Below the pieces are notes generated by a model, which made no database searches, was not told the origin of the DNA, and worked only from the letters and a program-made list of their open reading frames with translations. The position numbers and the translations under genes are program-made. DNA of 36,045 nucleotides from Marivita sp. (GTDB lineage Bacteria; Pseudomonadota; Alphaproteobacteria; Rhodobacterales; Rhodobacteraceae), in NCBI RefSeq assembly GCF_017643905.1, contig NZ_JAEPMO010000024.1, forward strand, positions 1-36,045. Direction: 5' to 3'. Shown here one piece after another: positions 16,690 through 24,476 of the stretch. Each line of letters begins with the position of its first letter. Within the stretch, counting starts at the first letter, position 1.

Positions 16690-18009
16690 TCAGAACTGCG
16701 AATCCCACCGCGGATGTGCATCGTCGATGACCAAAGCATGACTGTGCCGCCGATGCCCCCTCAGATGCGGATGATCGAGCGGCAGGTTCTCATGGGTATG
16801 TTCCACTTGGTCCGGATCGCCCGAAGGCCAGAGCCGCAGCGCCGCAAGAATGCCCAGCGTCGCCAATGCGGCCAGAACCAACAGGGCCGGAACCGTTCCA
16901 AAGGCTGTCATCAGCCACCCGGACAGCGGATAGCTCACCAGCCAGCAGGCATGACTTAACGCGAATTGCGCCGCAAAGACCGCCGGTCGATCCTCGGGGT
17001 GGGCCGACCGCTTCAAAAGACGGCCCGACGGTGTCTGCACCGCTGCGTAACCAAGCCCGGTGACCAGCCAGACTACAAGCAGCAGTCCCCAATTGAACCC
17101 ACCCGCCGCTGTTGCCACCGCAAGACAAAGCAGCGCCACCACCATCAGCCAGCCGCCCGCCATCATAACCGGACGATCCGGCATCCGATCCAACAGGCGC
17201 GGCAAGATCAGCGCGGCGATCATCGATCCTGCGCCAAAGGCAAACATCGTCCAGGCCAGCGCGGTCTCGCTCAACCCAGGCACGCCGCGCACCAGAACCA
17301 CCGAATTCACCAGCACCATTGCGCCAGCAGAGGCCACGGCCAGATTCAGACCCAACATCCCGCGCAGGCGCGGTGTGGCTAGGTAAATGCGGATGCCGCG
17401 CGTGGTGCGGTCATAGATGCCGCGCTGCTCTGACGCTGTCGGGCTGGGCAAGAGCACGGAGACCACAAGCAACGCCGACCCGATGAAGCCGACCACTGTG
17501 CCCAGAAACAGCAGGTTATAGCCCACTACCAGCAAAAGCAGGGCCGCGAGGGTCGGCGATACGATGTTTTCCAGATCATAGGCCAGACGCGACAACGACA
17601 ACGCACGCGTGTATCGGGCCTCATCCGGCAGAACGTCCGGGATCGTCGCCTGAAAGGTCGGTGTGAACGCAGCCGAGGCGGATTGCAGCACGAAGATCAG
17701 TACGAAGACCTGCCAGATCTCGGTCACGAAAGGCAGGCAGAGGGCCGCCGCCGCCCGCACCACATCCAGCGCTACCAAGAGGGCACGGCGGTTCACCCTG
17801 TTCGCGAACGCACCCGCAATCGGCGCGATGCCGACATAGGCGACCATCTTGATCGTAAACACAGTGCCCAGCACCATCGCGGCTCCGTCACCCGCCAGAT
17901 CAAAGGCCAGAAGCCCAAGCGCCACAGTCGCGAGGCCAGTGCCCAAGAGCGCCACGATCTGAGCCAGAAACAGGTGCCTGTAGGTGCGATCGGCAAGGAT
18001 ATCGAACAT
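16690..18009 (-). CDS. MFS transporter with His-rich C-terminal tail
   Basis: This 439-aa MFS transporter of the drug-exporter-like (EntS/MFS-3-like) style opens with LADRTYRHLFLAQIVALLGTG and has about 12 hydrophobic segments. After the last segment comes a soluble tail of about 40 residues, rich in His, ending DDAHPRWDSQF and including DHPHLRGHRRHSH. Such a tail on the cytoplasmic face suggests metal sensing or binding, or a metal-complex substrate, but no substrate can be assigned. It converges on the other MFS gene (15 bp apart). The start at 18009 fits the family N-terminus. Confidence 0.88.
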   Translation of the reverse strand: MFDILADRTYRHLFLAQIVALLGTGLATVALGLLAFDLAGDGAAMVLGTVFTIKMVAYVGIAPIAGAFANRVNRRALLVALDVVRAAAALCLPFVTEIWQVFVLIFVLQSASAAFTPTFQATIPDVLPDEARYTRALSLSRLAYDLENIVSPTLAALLLLVVGYNLLFLGTVVGFIGSALLVVSVLLPSPTASEQRGIYDRTTRGIRIYLATPRLRGMLGLNLAVASAGAMVLVNSVVLVRGVPGLSETALAWTMFAFGAGSMIAALILPRLLDRMPDRPVMMAGGWLMVVALLCLAVATAAGGFNWGLLLVVWLVTGLGYAAVQTPSGRLLKRSAHPEDRPAVFAAQFALSHACWLVSYPLSGWLMTAFGTVPALLVLAALATLGILAALRLWPSGDPDQVEHTHENLPLDHPHLRGHRRHSHALVIDDAHPRWDSQF

Positions 18010-18514
18010 CAGTGATCCCTAGGGCGACAGCACACCGTCCGGACCGAAAGCGAACACCCTCTCGAACCGCGTCGCTGCGACAGCCCATGGCTACCTCTGC
18101 ATTATCCCCGGATCAAGGTGCCACGGGAAACCGCGAAGGGCCTGGCCTAGTGGCTAAGCTTTGCCTTGCCGCTTGTCCGGTCGCGCAACAGTTCGATGTC
18201 AACGCGTCGTCGACAGCGGTGTGGCTTGCGGTCCGGGACAGGCAAGACCCACGTCATGCTATGCATCATTTCCTGCAGCTTTACCGTGCGATGAAGACCG
18301 GTATGCATCGACATCCGGCCCACCACGAACCAAGCGGAATCGCACGATCTTTAATTCGTTTTGAATCAAAGGTCAGGGAAAAAATCCGTAGGGAAATGGC
18401 GGAGACGAAGGGAGCACAACCCACCTTGCTCACAAGGTTCAATTGGGTTACTTTATCCATACATGACAGCTAGTTAGCGCATATATGTTCCACAGTGATC
18501 CAGAGCGTTCCTGC
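18010..18514. other. Non-coding 0.5-kb stretch upstream of the integrase
   Basis: No supported gene. The ORF-track frame at 18012-18473 has no recognisable protein features and no Shine-Dalgarno. The 3' half becomes AT-richer approaching the integrase. A tRNA or other attachment gene, often beside integrases of this type, was looked for here and not found. This stretch probably contains the chromosome/island junction, but I cannot place it. Confidence 0.4.
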
Positions 18515-18551
18515 TGTATCCACGGCTCAAAGTGTATCCAGAGTGTATCCA
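18515..18551 (+). repeat. Three direct repeats TGTATCCA at the integrase 5' end
   Basis: TGTATCCA occurs at 18515-18522, 18533-18540 and 18544-18551. The last two are part of a longer AGTGTATCCA repeat with an 11-bp period, about one helical turn. The final copy runs into the integrase ATG, and a degenerate version (AGTGATCCA) lies just upstream. The helical spacing suggests binding sites for the integrase (arm-type sites) or for a repressor of its promoter. Confidence 0.65.
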
Positions 18552-19813
18552 TGGCAACAGCATTATCGACCGACATCGCGATCAAGAAATGGAAGCCTTC
18601 AAAGGAAGGCGAAGCTCGTAGCGTAGGAGGCCGCGACGGCCTCTATGTGCGGGGATGGCCCACCGGAGCAAAAGCTTTCTACCTGCGTCAGGGCACTTGG
18701 CTGAAACTTGGCGACTATCCAGAGGTCAAGCTCAGCTCAGCCCGCGAGTTCGCTCTCGTTGCCAAGCGGCTACGCGACGAAGGGTTTGGCACAGCCACCA
18801 TCAAGAAGGGCCTGACGAACGCCAAAGACGCCTCAACATTCGAAAAGGTTGTCCGTGGCGAAATCTTGGGGGGCGTTACAGACGATGCGGCGCGCGTGCC
18901 AACTTACGATGAAATGTGGAAGGAGTGGTTCGCCGACATCGAGCCCCTTTTGCAGGAGGGACCGAGCCGTCGTCGGCCTCGCGCAATTCACGATCAGCAT
19001 ATCAGCCCCGTGATCGGCAAGCGCCCCATCAACGAAATCCGGCGCAGGGAAATCTACGACATGCTGCTGCCGATGTTCCGCGAGATCCCTGTCTCGGCCG
19101 GGCATGCGCTTGGTCATGTCAATAAGGTTTTCGAGTTGGCGATCACGCGCGAGTTCCGAGAGGAAAATCCAACGCCGCCCCGCTCGCAATTCCCGAAGCG
19201 CACGACAACCAAGAAATCACATGGCACCCTGCCCTACGAGAAGATGCCGGAGCTTTGGCAGGCTGTCACAGAAGGCAATGCCGGCATGTCTACACGGCTC
19301 GCCATCCTGACCGCGATGGTCACAGGGCACCGTATCGGTGTGGTCGTCCAAGCCAAGTGGGAACACATCGACTTCGAGACTGGGAGCTGGACCATACCTG
19401 CCCGCAAGAACAAACAGGACAAAGGCCGGATGAAGTCTGGCCGCGAGTACGCCCTGCGCTTGCCAGATGGTTTATTGACCCGCTTGAAAGCCCAGAACAC
19501 GCGGAACGAATACGTCTTCGAGAGCCCCACGACAAAGGGCAACGTCTCCGCCAACGCGCTGCTCAAAGTTCTCAAGCGGTTCGATCCTGAGCTGACGAAC
19601 CATGGCTTCCGAAACGCAATCAAGGAGTTCTGCCGCAAAGCCGAGCCACCGGTGCCTGACCACATCGCCGACGCGTTCTGCGACCATTCCTTGAAAGGGC
19701 TGGATGCCTCCTACCGCCGGATGGATACGTCGAAGGAACGGGCTGAACTTGCCGCGCGCCTGTATGACTTCGTCGTCGGAGTGGTTCCAGCGAAGGATGT
19801 AGCGGCCGGATAG
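18551..19813 (+). CDS. Tyrosine-type site-specific integrase (DUF4102 N-terminus)
   Basis: This 420-aa protein has the usual length for island integrases with an N-terminal DUF4102 arm-binding domain (GLYVRGWPTGAKAFYLR, LGDYPEVKLSSARE), a core-binding region in the middle and a C-terminal catalytic domain. The catalytic residues are in place: Arg in the MVTGHRIG box (about residue 261), His-x-x-Arg in TNHGFRN, a following DHS, and the nucleophile Tyr in ASYRRMDTSKE (about residue 387). The enzyme should be functional. ATG 18551 is preferred because the family N-terminus starts there; the ORF-track frame has 22 extra unlikely residues. It marks the left side of the acquired island. Confidence 0.92.
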   Translation: MATALSTDIAIKKWKPSKEGEARSVGGRDGLYVRGWPTGAKAFYLRQGTWLKLGDYPEVKLSSAREFALVAKRLRDEGFGTATIKKGLTNAKDASTFEKVVRGEILGGVTDDAARVPTYDEMWKEWFADIEPLLQEGPSRRRPRAIHDQHISPVIGKRPINEIRRREIYDMLLPMFREIPVSAGHALGHVNKVFELAITREFREENPTPPRSQFPKRTTTKKSHGTLPYEKMPELWQAVTEGNAGMSTRLAILTAMVTGHRIGVVVQAKWEHIDFETGSWTIPARKNKQDKGRMKSGREYALRLPDGLLTRLKAQNTRNEYVFESPTTKGNVSANALLKVLKRFDPELTNHGFRNAIKEFCRKAEPPVPDHIADAFCDHSLKGLDASYRRMDTSKERAELAARLYDFVVGVVPAKDVAAG

Positions 19814-19896
19814 ACGTGGCTAAGAGACAATGGTGACACCAACGGTCAAGCCAAGTCCCTATTCCACTGCGACGCAAGAGCGACTACGCTTCTTGC

Positions 19897-21144
19897 ATGT
19901 CATGGTCCTTTTCCATCGGTCACATTCTTGGCTCGGACCTCCGGGTCCACGCCACGTTCTTTCTTCTTCTCGCCTGGATCGGCACGGCCACATGGCTTGC
20001 AGAGGGTCCTGCGGCAGCCTTTGCCAATCTGGCCTTCGTTCTCGCGCTTTTTGCCTGTGTGGTTGCGCATGAGTTTGGCCATGCGCTGATGGCGCGCAGA
20101 TACGGGATCCGGACACCGGACATCACACTGCTGCCGATCGGTGGCATGGCGCGGCTCGAAAAGATTCCTGAAAATCCACGCGAGGAAATCGCCGTCGCTC
20201 TCGCAGGCCCGGCGGTCAACGTGGTGATCTGGCTGGTTTTGGTTCTCGGCTTTGGCGTGCCGGGCAATCCGGCCGAGCTCGCTTCGCTTGAAGACCCGAG
20301 CCAAAGCTTTCTTGAGCGTCTCGCGGCGGTGAACCTTTTTCTCGTCGTGTTCAACATGATCCCGGCCTTCCCGATGGATGGCGGCCGGGTGTTTCGGGCG
20401 GTGCTGGCAGGGTCCATGGGCCGCGCGCGCGCCACGCGATGGGCGGCGCGGGCCGGACAGGCCATTGCCTTTCTCTTCGGCTATCTGGGGCTGGTCAGCG
20501 GAAATCCGATCCTGATCCTGATCGCGATCTTTGTCTTCATGGCGGCCATGGCAGAAAGCTCGGATGTGGAAATGCAAGACCTTGTGAAAGGCGTGATGGC
20601 CCGAGATGCGATGATCACCGCCTACGAGGCGCTTGCCCCGAGTAACACGCTCCACGCCGCCGAGATGGCCTTGCTGAGTACGACCCAGTCTGAGTTCCCT
20701 GTCGTGGATGCAGACGGCACCTTGGCAGGCATCCTCACCAAATCCGCTATCATCGCGCATCATCAGGGGGCGACGCAGGGGGCGACGGTCGCGGATGTGA
20801 TGCTCACAGAGGTGCCCAGCCTAGAGCTGACCGGACCGCTTGAACGCGCGCTCGATGCCTTGCACCTTCCAGACATCGCCACGTCAGCGCGCAAGCCCAA
20901 CAGCACGCTGGTCAAGGCGCTGGCCCGCGCGTTCCACTGGAAGCCGATGCAGGAGTCTGGGGAGTTCGCGACGATCACCGAACTGGCCGCGCGCGAGGGC
21001 ATCGCGCCCTCCTACATGATGCGCGTTCTACGGCTGACACTGATCGCGCCAGCCAACGTGACGGCAATCCTGGAAGGAAAGCAGAAGCCGGAGGTGACGC
21101 TTGCACGGGTGCTGGAGCCTTTTTCAGCAATCTGGACCGCGTAG
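19897..21144 (+). CDS. Site-2 protease-like metalloprotease with CBS region, fused to a serine-recombinase-type C-terminus
   Basis: The 415-aa protein has an N-terminal S2P/M50 membrane protease: HEFGH zinc motif at residues 58-62, the second metal motif NMIPAFPMDGGR at about 152-163, and several membrane segments. A CBS-type region follows (about 228-325; FPVVDADGTLAGILTKS, then a second, incomplete half). From about residue 329 the sequence changes to TLVKALARAFHW, ITELAAREGIAPSYMMRVL and LTLARVLEPF, the style of the C-terminal segment of alphaproteobacterial serine recombinases. So the second CBS repeat seems cut and replaced by recombinase sequence, near 20880. No obvious Shine-Dalgarno, but ATG 19897 fits the S2P N-terminus. 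The fusion is inference from recognition. Confidence 0.8.
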   Translation: MSWSFSIGHILGSDLRVHATFFLLLAWIGTATWLAEGPAAAFANLAFVLALFACVVAHEFGHALMARRYGIRTPDITLLPIGGMARLEKIPENPREEIAVALAGPAVNVVIWLVLVLGFGVPGNPAELASLEDPSQSFLERLAAVNLFLVVFNMIPAFPMDGGRVFRAVLAGSMGRARATRWAARAGQAIAFLFGYLGLVSGNPILILIAIFVFMAAMAESSDVEMQDLVKGVMARDAMITAYEALAPSNTLHAAEMALLSTTQSEFPVVDADGTLAGILTKSAIIAHHQGATQGATVADVMLTEVPSLELTGPLERALDALHLPDIATSARKPNSTLVKALARAFHWKPMQESGEFATITELAAREGIAPSYMMRVLRLTLIAPANVTAILEGKQKPEVTLARVLEPFSAIWTA

Positions 21145-21332
21145 CGAAAAGCTCGGCTCTGATCGACTTTCTCGGTCCGTTTCAGGCAATCCTGCACGAT
21201 GCGACGAAGATCTGAAACCGACATTTCGATAGTTATTCCCGGAAAGAAGTCCTGTGCGACCGCCGAGAATATTGCCCAGGCGCCAAGTCTACCATACCTT
21301 TTGTGAGCCCTCGATGCCGACTGATCGTCCCG

Positions 21333-21923
21333 TCAGTGATTGTGCCCAGCATGGCTATGCTGGCGGGCACCAGCAGACTCGACGGCGACGGTCAAGGCTA
21401 TAGTCCCAGCAGATGTCACCAGAGACATTTTTGCTGTGTCGCCTTCGGTGAAACGCCGATTTAGGCCAGATGCTAGAATGGCCAGCCCTTCCGGTTGGAG
21501 ATCCAGACTGCGGCCCGGCTGAACCGGCACGGAGGGCAAAGGCTGATACGCTCCTTCCCCATCTTTCAGAGCGAAACCGACCAGCATAGCAGTCTCGGCA
21601 AAGGGCACCTCGGCACCCTCCAGCGACACTGACGCATCGCTTGAATTTTCAAGCTCAAGGAAGATCAGCGCATCACGCCCATTGGTGGCATTCATCCACG
21701 GATGAACGACCTTGACGCCGTCGACGTCAAAGGAATGGGCCGCGTCGTCGGCATTTTCTTCATGCCCGTGGTCGTCGTCTCGCGCATGATCGTGATCGTC
21801 CTCATGCGCTTCGGTTGCCGCGTCCACGGTGTGATCATGCCCTTCGCCGGCGACGACCGGATAGGCCAGAGTAAGTACGGCAAGGAGGGCTGCAAGGCGG
21901 GAAGCGGCGGTGCGGATGGGCAT
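21333..21923 (-). CDS. His-rich periplasmic PCu(A)C-like protein
   Basis: This 196-aa exported protein has a signal peptide (about residues 1-25, ending PVVAG) and a long His/Asp-rich stretch (HEDDHDHARDDDHGHEEN). A PCu(A)C-like beta domain follows (VHPWMNATNGRDALIFLELEN ... QPGRSLDLQPEGLAILASGL), and the end is again His-rich (HSHAGHNH). In classical PCu(A)C copper chaperones a Met/His set binds Cu(I). Here those places read AETAMLV and GLAILASGL, without the canonical His and Met-His, so metal binding has probably moved to the His-rich ends, which would suit Zn2+, Ni2+ or Co2+. It is the last gene of the ABC operon. GGAG lies 8 nt before the ATG. Confidence 0.8.
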   Translation of the reverse strand: MPIRTAASRLAALLAVLTLAYPVVAGEGHDHTVDAATEAHEDDHDHARDDDHGHEENADDAAHSFDVDGVKVVHPWMNATNGRDALIFLELENSSDASVSLEGAEVPFAETAMLVGFALKDGEGAYQPLPSVPVQPGRSLDLQPEGLAILASGLNRRFTEGDTAKMSLVTSAGTIALTVAVESAGARQHSHAGHNH

Positions 21924-21951
21924 GGCAGGTTCTCCATGAGTGAGTCAGGGA

Positions 21952-23268
21952 TCAGGCGCGCAAGCCCTCGACGACAGGCTGGCGCAGAGTGGCAAGGGCG
22001 GGAAGGACGGACAGCAGGCTGGTCAGCGCAAGAAATGCGGCGGCCAGATGGATCTCACCCCAGCCCAATGACGCATTCACGAGGATGTCGGTGCGCTGCG
22101 TGACCACGAACGAGATCGCAGCTGTGGCCACAACACCCAGCGCAATACCGACCAGCGTCCCGGCGACCAGCAGGCTGGCAGCATAGCTCCATACAACAGA
22201 CAGCACGAAGCGGCGCGGCGCACCCAGTGCGCGCAGCATCGCTACCTGTCGTTGGAACAGCCGCGTCAGGATGAACAGGCCCAGCAGCACCGAGGCCGCC
22301 ACGAGAACCTGCGTGACAACCGCCATGATCGACATCACCTGCCGCACGTCGCCCATCACCCGGTACAGGTTGGACAGGACCGTGCCGGGGAAAAAGGCCA
22401 TCGTCTCATTCTGCCGCGTGAACTCGGAGCGCAGGGCGTAATTCACCCACAAAGCCTCGGCCCGAACGATGATCGAAGGGGTGCCGGGGAAATAGGCTGC
22501 GTCGAAGGGCGGGCCCAGTTGGTTGGGCGCGTCGGGCGCGTGGCCGTTGGCAAGACCGTGCACTTCCCATACCGCTTCAACGGGCACCAGGATCGCGCGG
22601 TCCCAAGGTGTACCAGTGCGGGGGAAGGTGCCGACCACAGTGAAATCTACCAGCCCATGGGCACCCAGATCCGCCTCGTTTCCCATGCCGTGAGCGGGGG
22701 TAAACACCTGCCCCAAGGACACCGGCGCGGCGGGGCCGGCGATCGCCTCGAAGGGCTGCTGCCACATGCGGCCCGCGATCCGGTCTTCCGACAGATGGCG
22801 CGCGAAATCCTCGGTCGTGCCAATCACCGGCGCGTCGCCATAGCTGTCACCGAAGGCGAGCGGTGCGGCCAGCCGAACGTCGGGATGGTTCGCGACCATG
22901 TTGTAAGTCTCGCCATCTAGCAGCGGCACGTCCGAGGGTTGCAGGAACACCGTGGCAAGCATCATAGTCATCTCGGAGCCGGGCGCCGACACGATCAGGT
23001 CGAACTTGTCCGCGGCCGCCGCCGTGCCCTGGCGCAGACCGCGTTCCTGCGCTATCAGGCCGATCCCCATGCCAACGGATATCGCGATCAGTGCGACGAA
23101 CATGGCATTGGCCCAGCGGAACCGCCATAGCACAGCGCGCACCAGCGGCCAGGGCGCGAAGCCGCGCAAGAGCCAGCCGCCGATCAGCAATAGCGGCGCC
23201 AGCAACGCCAGCAGCACGGCCACCTCCTGCACCAGAACCGGCAGCCCGTCCCAGAGATCACGCAGCAT
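21952..23268 (-). CDS. FtsX/MacB-like ABC transporter permease
   Basis: This is a 438-aa membrane protein. An extra N-terminal membrane segment (VAVLLALLAPLLLIGGWLL) precedes the FtsX-type layout: one membrane segment (ANAMFVALIAISVGMGIG), a large periplasmic domain of about 220 residues, then three C-terminal segments with the FtsX-like loop LTRLFQRQVAMLRALGAPRRFVL. Such permeases power periplasmic or envelope transactions (MacB, LolCE, HisQ-free systems) rather than classic import. ATG 23268 is chosen because the ORF-track start lies within the ATPase gene; the overlap is 11 bp. It sits between the ATPase and the His-rich protein, suggesting a metal-related envelope task. Confidence 0.85.
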   Translation of the reverse strand: MLRDLWDGLPVLVQEVAVLLALLAPLLLIGGWLLRGFAPWPLVRAVLWRFRWANAMFVALIAISVGMGIGLIAQERGLRQGTAAAADKFDLIVSAPGSEMTMMLATVFLQPSDVPLLDGETYNMVANHPDVRLAAPLAFGDSYGDAPVIGTTEDFARHLSEDRIAGRMWQQPFEAIAGPAAPVSLGQVFTPAHGMGNEADLGAHGLVDFTVVGTFPRTGTPWDRAILVPVEAVWEVHGLANGHAPDAPNQLGPPFDAAYFPGTPSIIVRAEALWVNYALRSEFTRQNETMAFFPGTVLSNLYRVMGDVRQVMSIMAVVTQVLVAASVLLGLFILTRLFQRQVAMLRALGAPRRFVLSVVWSYAASLLVAGTLVGIALGVVATAAISFVVTQRTDILVNASLGWGEIHLAAAFLALTSLLSVLPALATLRQPVVEGLRA

Positions 23269-23938
23269 CGGGACCCTCCATGCGCAGCACACCGTCCTCG
23301 ACCCACAGGACACGGTCCATCCGCGCCAGCAAGTTCAGATCGTGGCTGACCGCAATCAGCGTCCTGCCATGCTCGCGGGTCAACACCACCAGATCGCCGA
23401 TCAGCGTTTCGGCGGCCTCCCGGTGCAGGCTGGCGGTGGGTTCATCTGCCAGCAGAACCGGCGCGTTCGAGGCGAGCGCCCGCGCCACGCCGACTCGCTG
23501 GCGCTCGCCGCCGGAAAAGCTCGCCACCGGGCGGGCGCCAGGCTCTAAGCCCAGATGCCGCAGGTTGGCCGCCGCCGCCTCGCGCGTCGCCTTGCGGCTG
23601 GCGCGGGGCGCGAACATCGCGGGCAGCGCGGCATTGTCGGTGCTGCCCAGTTCCTCGAACAACAGGAAATCCTGAAATATCATACCGATATGGACGGCGC
23701 GAAAGGCGGTGCGGCGCTCCTCGGACAATGATAGAAGCTCGGTCTCGCCCCACCGGACCGCGCCCGCGGCCGGCAGCAAGCCTCCAAGTGCATAAAGCAG
23801 CGTTGACTTCCCCGCGCCCGAGGGTCCGCGCACTCCGACAAGGCTGCCCGGCGCGAGGTCCAGCGCATCGACTGCCAGAAGAACGCGACCTGAGGGCCCC
23901 GTGACCCGAAGGTCGCGTATGGCAAGCGGCAGACTCAT
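23258..23938 (-). CDS. LolD/MacB-like ABC transporter ATPase
   Basis: This 226-aa ATPase has Walker A GPSGAGKST, a Q-loop in GMIFQDFLLFEEL, signature FSGGERQRVGVARAL, Walker B VLLADEPTAS and an H-loop in AVSHDLNLL. The D-loop, normally SALD/GNLD, reads SLHR, so its conserved Asp is missing; this is unusual and could reduce coupling between the two ATP sites. ATG 23938 overlaps the stop of the Tat gene (ATGA). It pairs with the FtsX-like permease immediately downstream. Confidence 0.88.
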   Translation of the reverse strand: MSLPLAIRDLRVTGPSGRVLLAVDALDLAPGSLVGVRGPSGAGKSTLLYALGGLLPAAGAVRWGETELLSLSEERRTAFRAVHIGMIFQDFLLFEELGSTDNAALPAMFAPRASRKATREAAAANLRHLGLEPGARPVASFSGGERQRVGVARALASNAPVLLADEPTASLHREAAETLIGDLVVLTREHGRTLIAVSHDLNLLARMDRVLWVEDGVLRMEGPDAA

Positions 23939-24360
23939 CAGCCGTATGTCGCGTCCTCGAGCCGCACGAGCGACAGAAAGCCCGTTTCCGGATCGCGGTA
24001 GGAGCCAGTCTCCAACCGGCCGCGCACCTCGATCTTGCGGTTGAAGGGGATCACGTCGATCACGCGCTTGGAATACACCGCGACGATGTTCGTGGGCCAT
24101 TCGGCCTCTGTCTCGCAGAAGGGGCAGACCGACATCGGCAGCGCGGTCAGCACGAAGAATGTGGAATTCGCCTTGAGCGGCGGCGCCATGTAGCCCTCGA
24201 AGGTGACGCGGTCGCCGACATTGGACTGCGCCCAGTCGCTCAGGTCGCGGCCGGCGGAATAGAGATCGCGGATCTTCGCGGCATCGGCCGTAGCGGGCCC
24301 AGTCAGGATCGGGGTCGCTGCAAGGGCCAGGCCCGTTGTCAAGAAAGTGCGGCGCTTCAT
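23938..24360 (-). CDS. Tat-exported periplasmic protein with CPFC motif
   Basis: This 140-aa protein starts with a twin-arginine signal (KRRTFLTTGLALAATPILTG), so the mature protein is periplasmic and probably folds or binds cofactor first. The mature part is an OB-like beta-rich domain (VTFEGYMAPPL ... IEVRGRLETG) with a CPFC motif (SVCPFCETEAEW), which could bind a metal or act as a redox pair. I recall DUF3299-like proteins with a similar beta core, but this is not a confident match. AAGGAG upstream of ATG 24360 sets the start. First gene of the four-gene operon with the ABC pair and the His-rich protein. Confidence 0.7.
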   Translation of the reverse strand: MKRRTFLTTGLALAATPILTGPATADAAKIRDLYSAGRDLSDWAQSNVGDRVTFEGYMAPPLKANSTFFVLTALPMSVCPFCETEAEWPTNIVAVYSKRVIDVIPFNRKIEVRGRLETGSYRDPETGFLSLVRLEDATYG

Positions 24361-24423
24361 CTGAAAACTCCTTGTCGAAGGGTCTGCGGCCGAACGTTTA
24401 ACCAAAGAGTGTAACTAGCGAAA

Positions 24424-24456
24424 GACAACGGCCCAGGGATGCGCCCCCGGGCCGCT
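24424..24456 (-). terminator. Terminator-like hairpin after the alkaline phosphatase gene
   Basis: On the minus strand a GC-rich dyad (CGGCCC ... GGGCCG, with inner GGG/CCC pairing) is followed by TTGTCTTT. It lies 20-50 bp after the alkaline phosphatase stop and before the Tat-protein Shine-Dalgarno, so it probably separates the phosphatase transcript from the ABC operon. Confidence 0.55.
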
Positions 24457-24476
24457 GCCGTGTCAGGTGGCTGCGA

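Noticed and set aside
18140-18215. tRNA-like D-arm (AGTGGCTAAGC) and TTCGA loop upstream of the integrase
   Set aside because: No complementary acceptor or T-stem could be drawn; the match is limited to short motifs.
18012-18473. 153-aa ORF in the gap before the integrase
   Set aside because: Low-information composition, no motifs, no Shine-Dalgarno; looks like open non-coding high-GC DNA.
21012-21224. 70-aa minus-strand ORF (MSVSDLRRIVQ...)
   Set aside because: Mostly antisense to the recombinase-type tail of the S2P fusion, with no Shine-Dalgarno and no recognisable domain.
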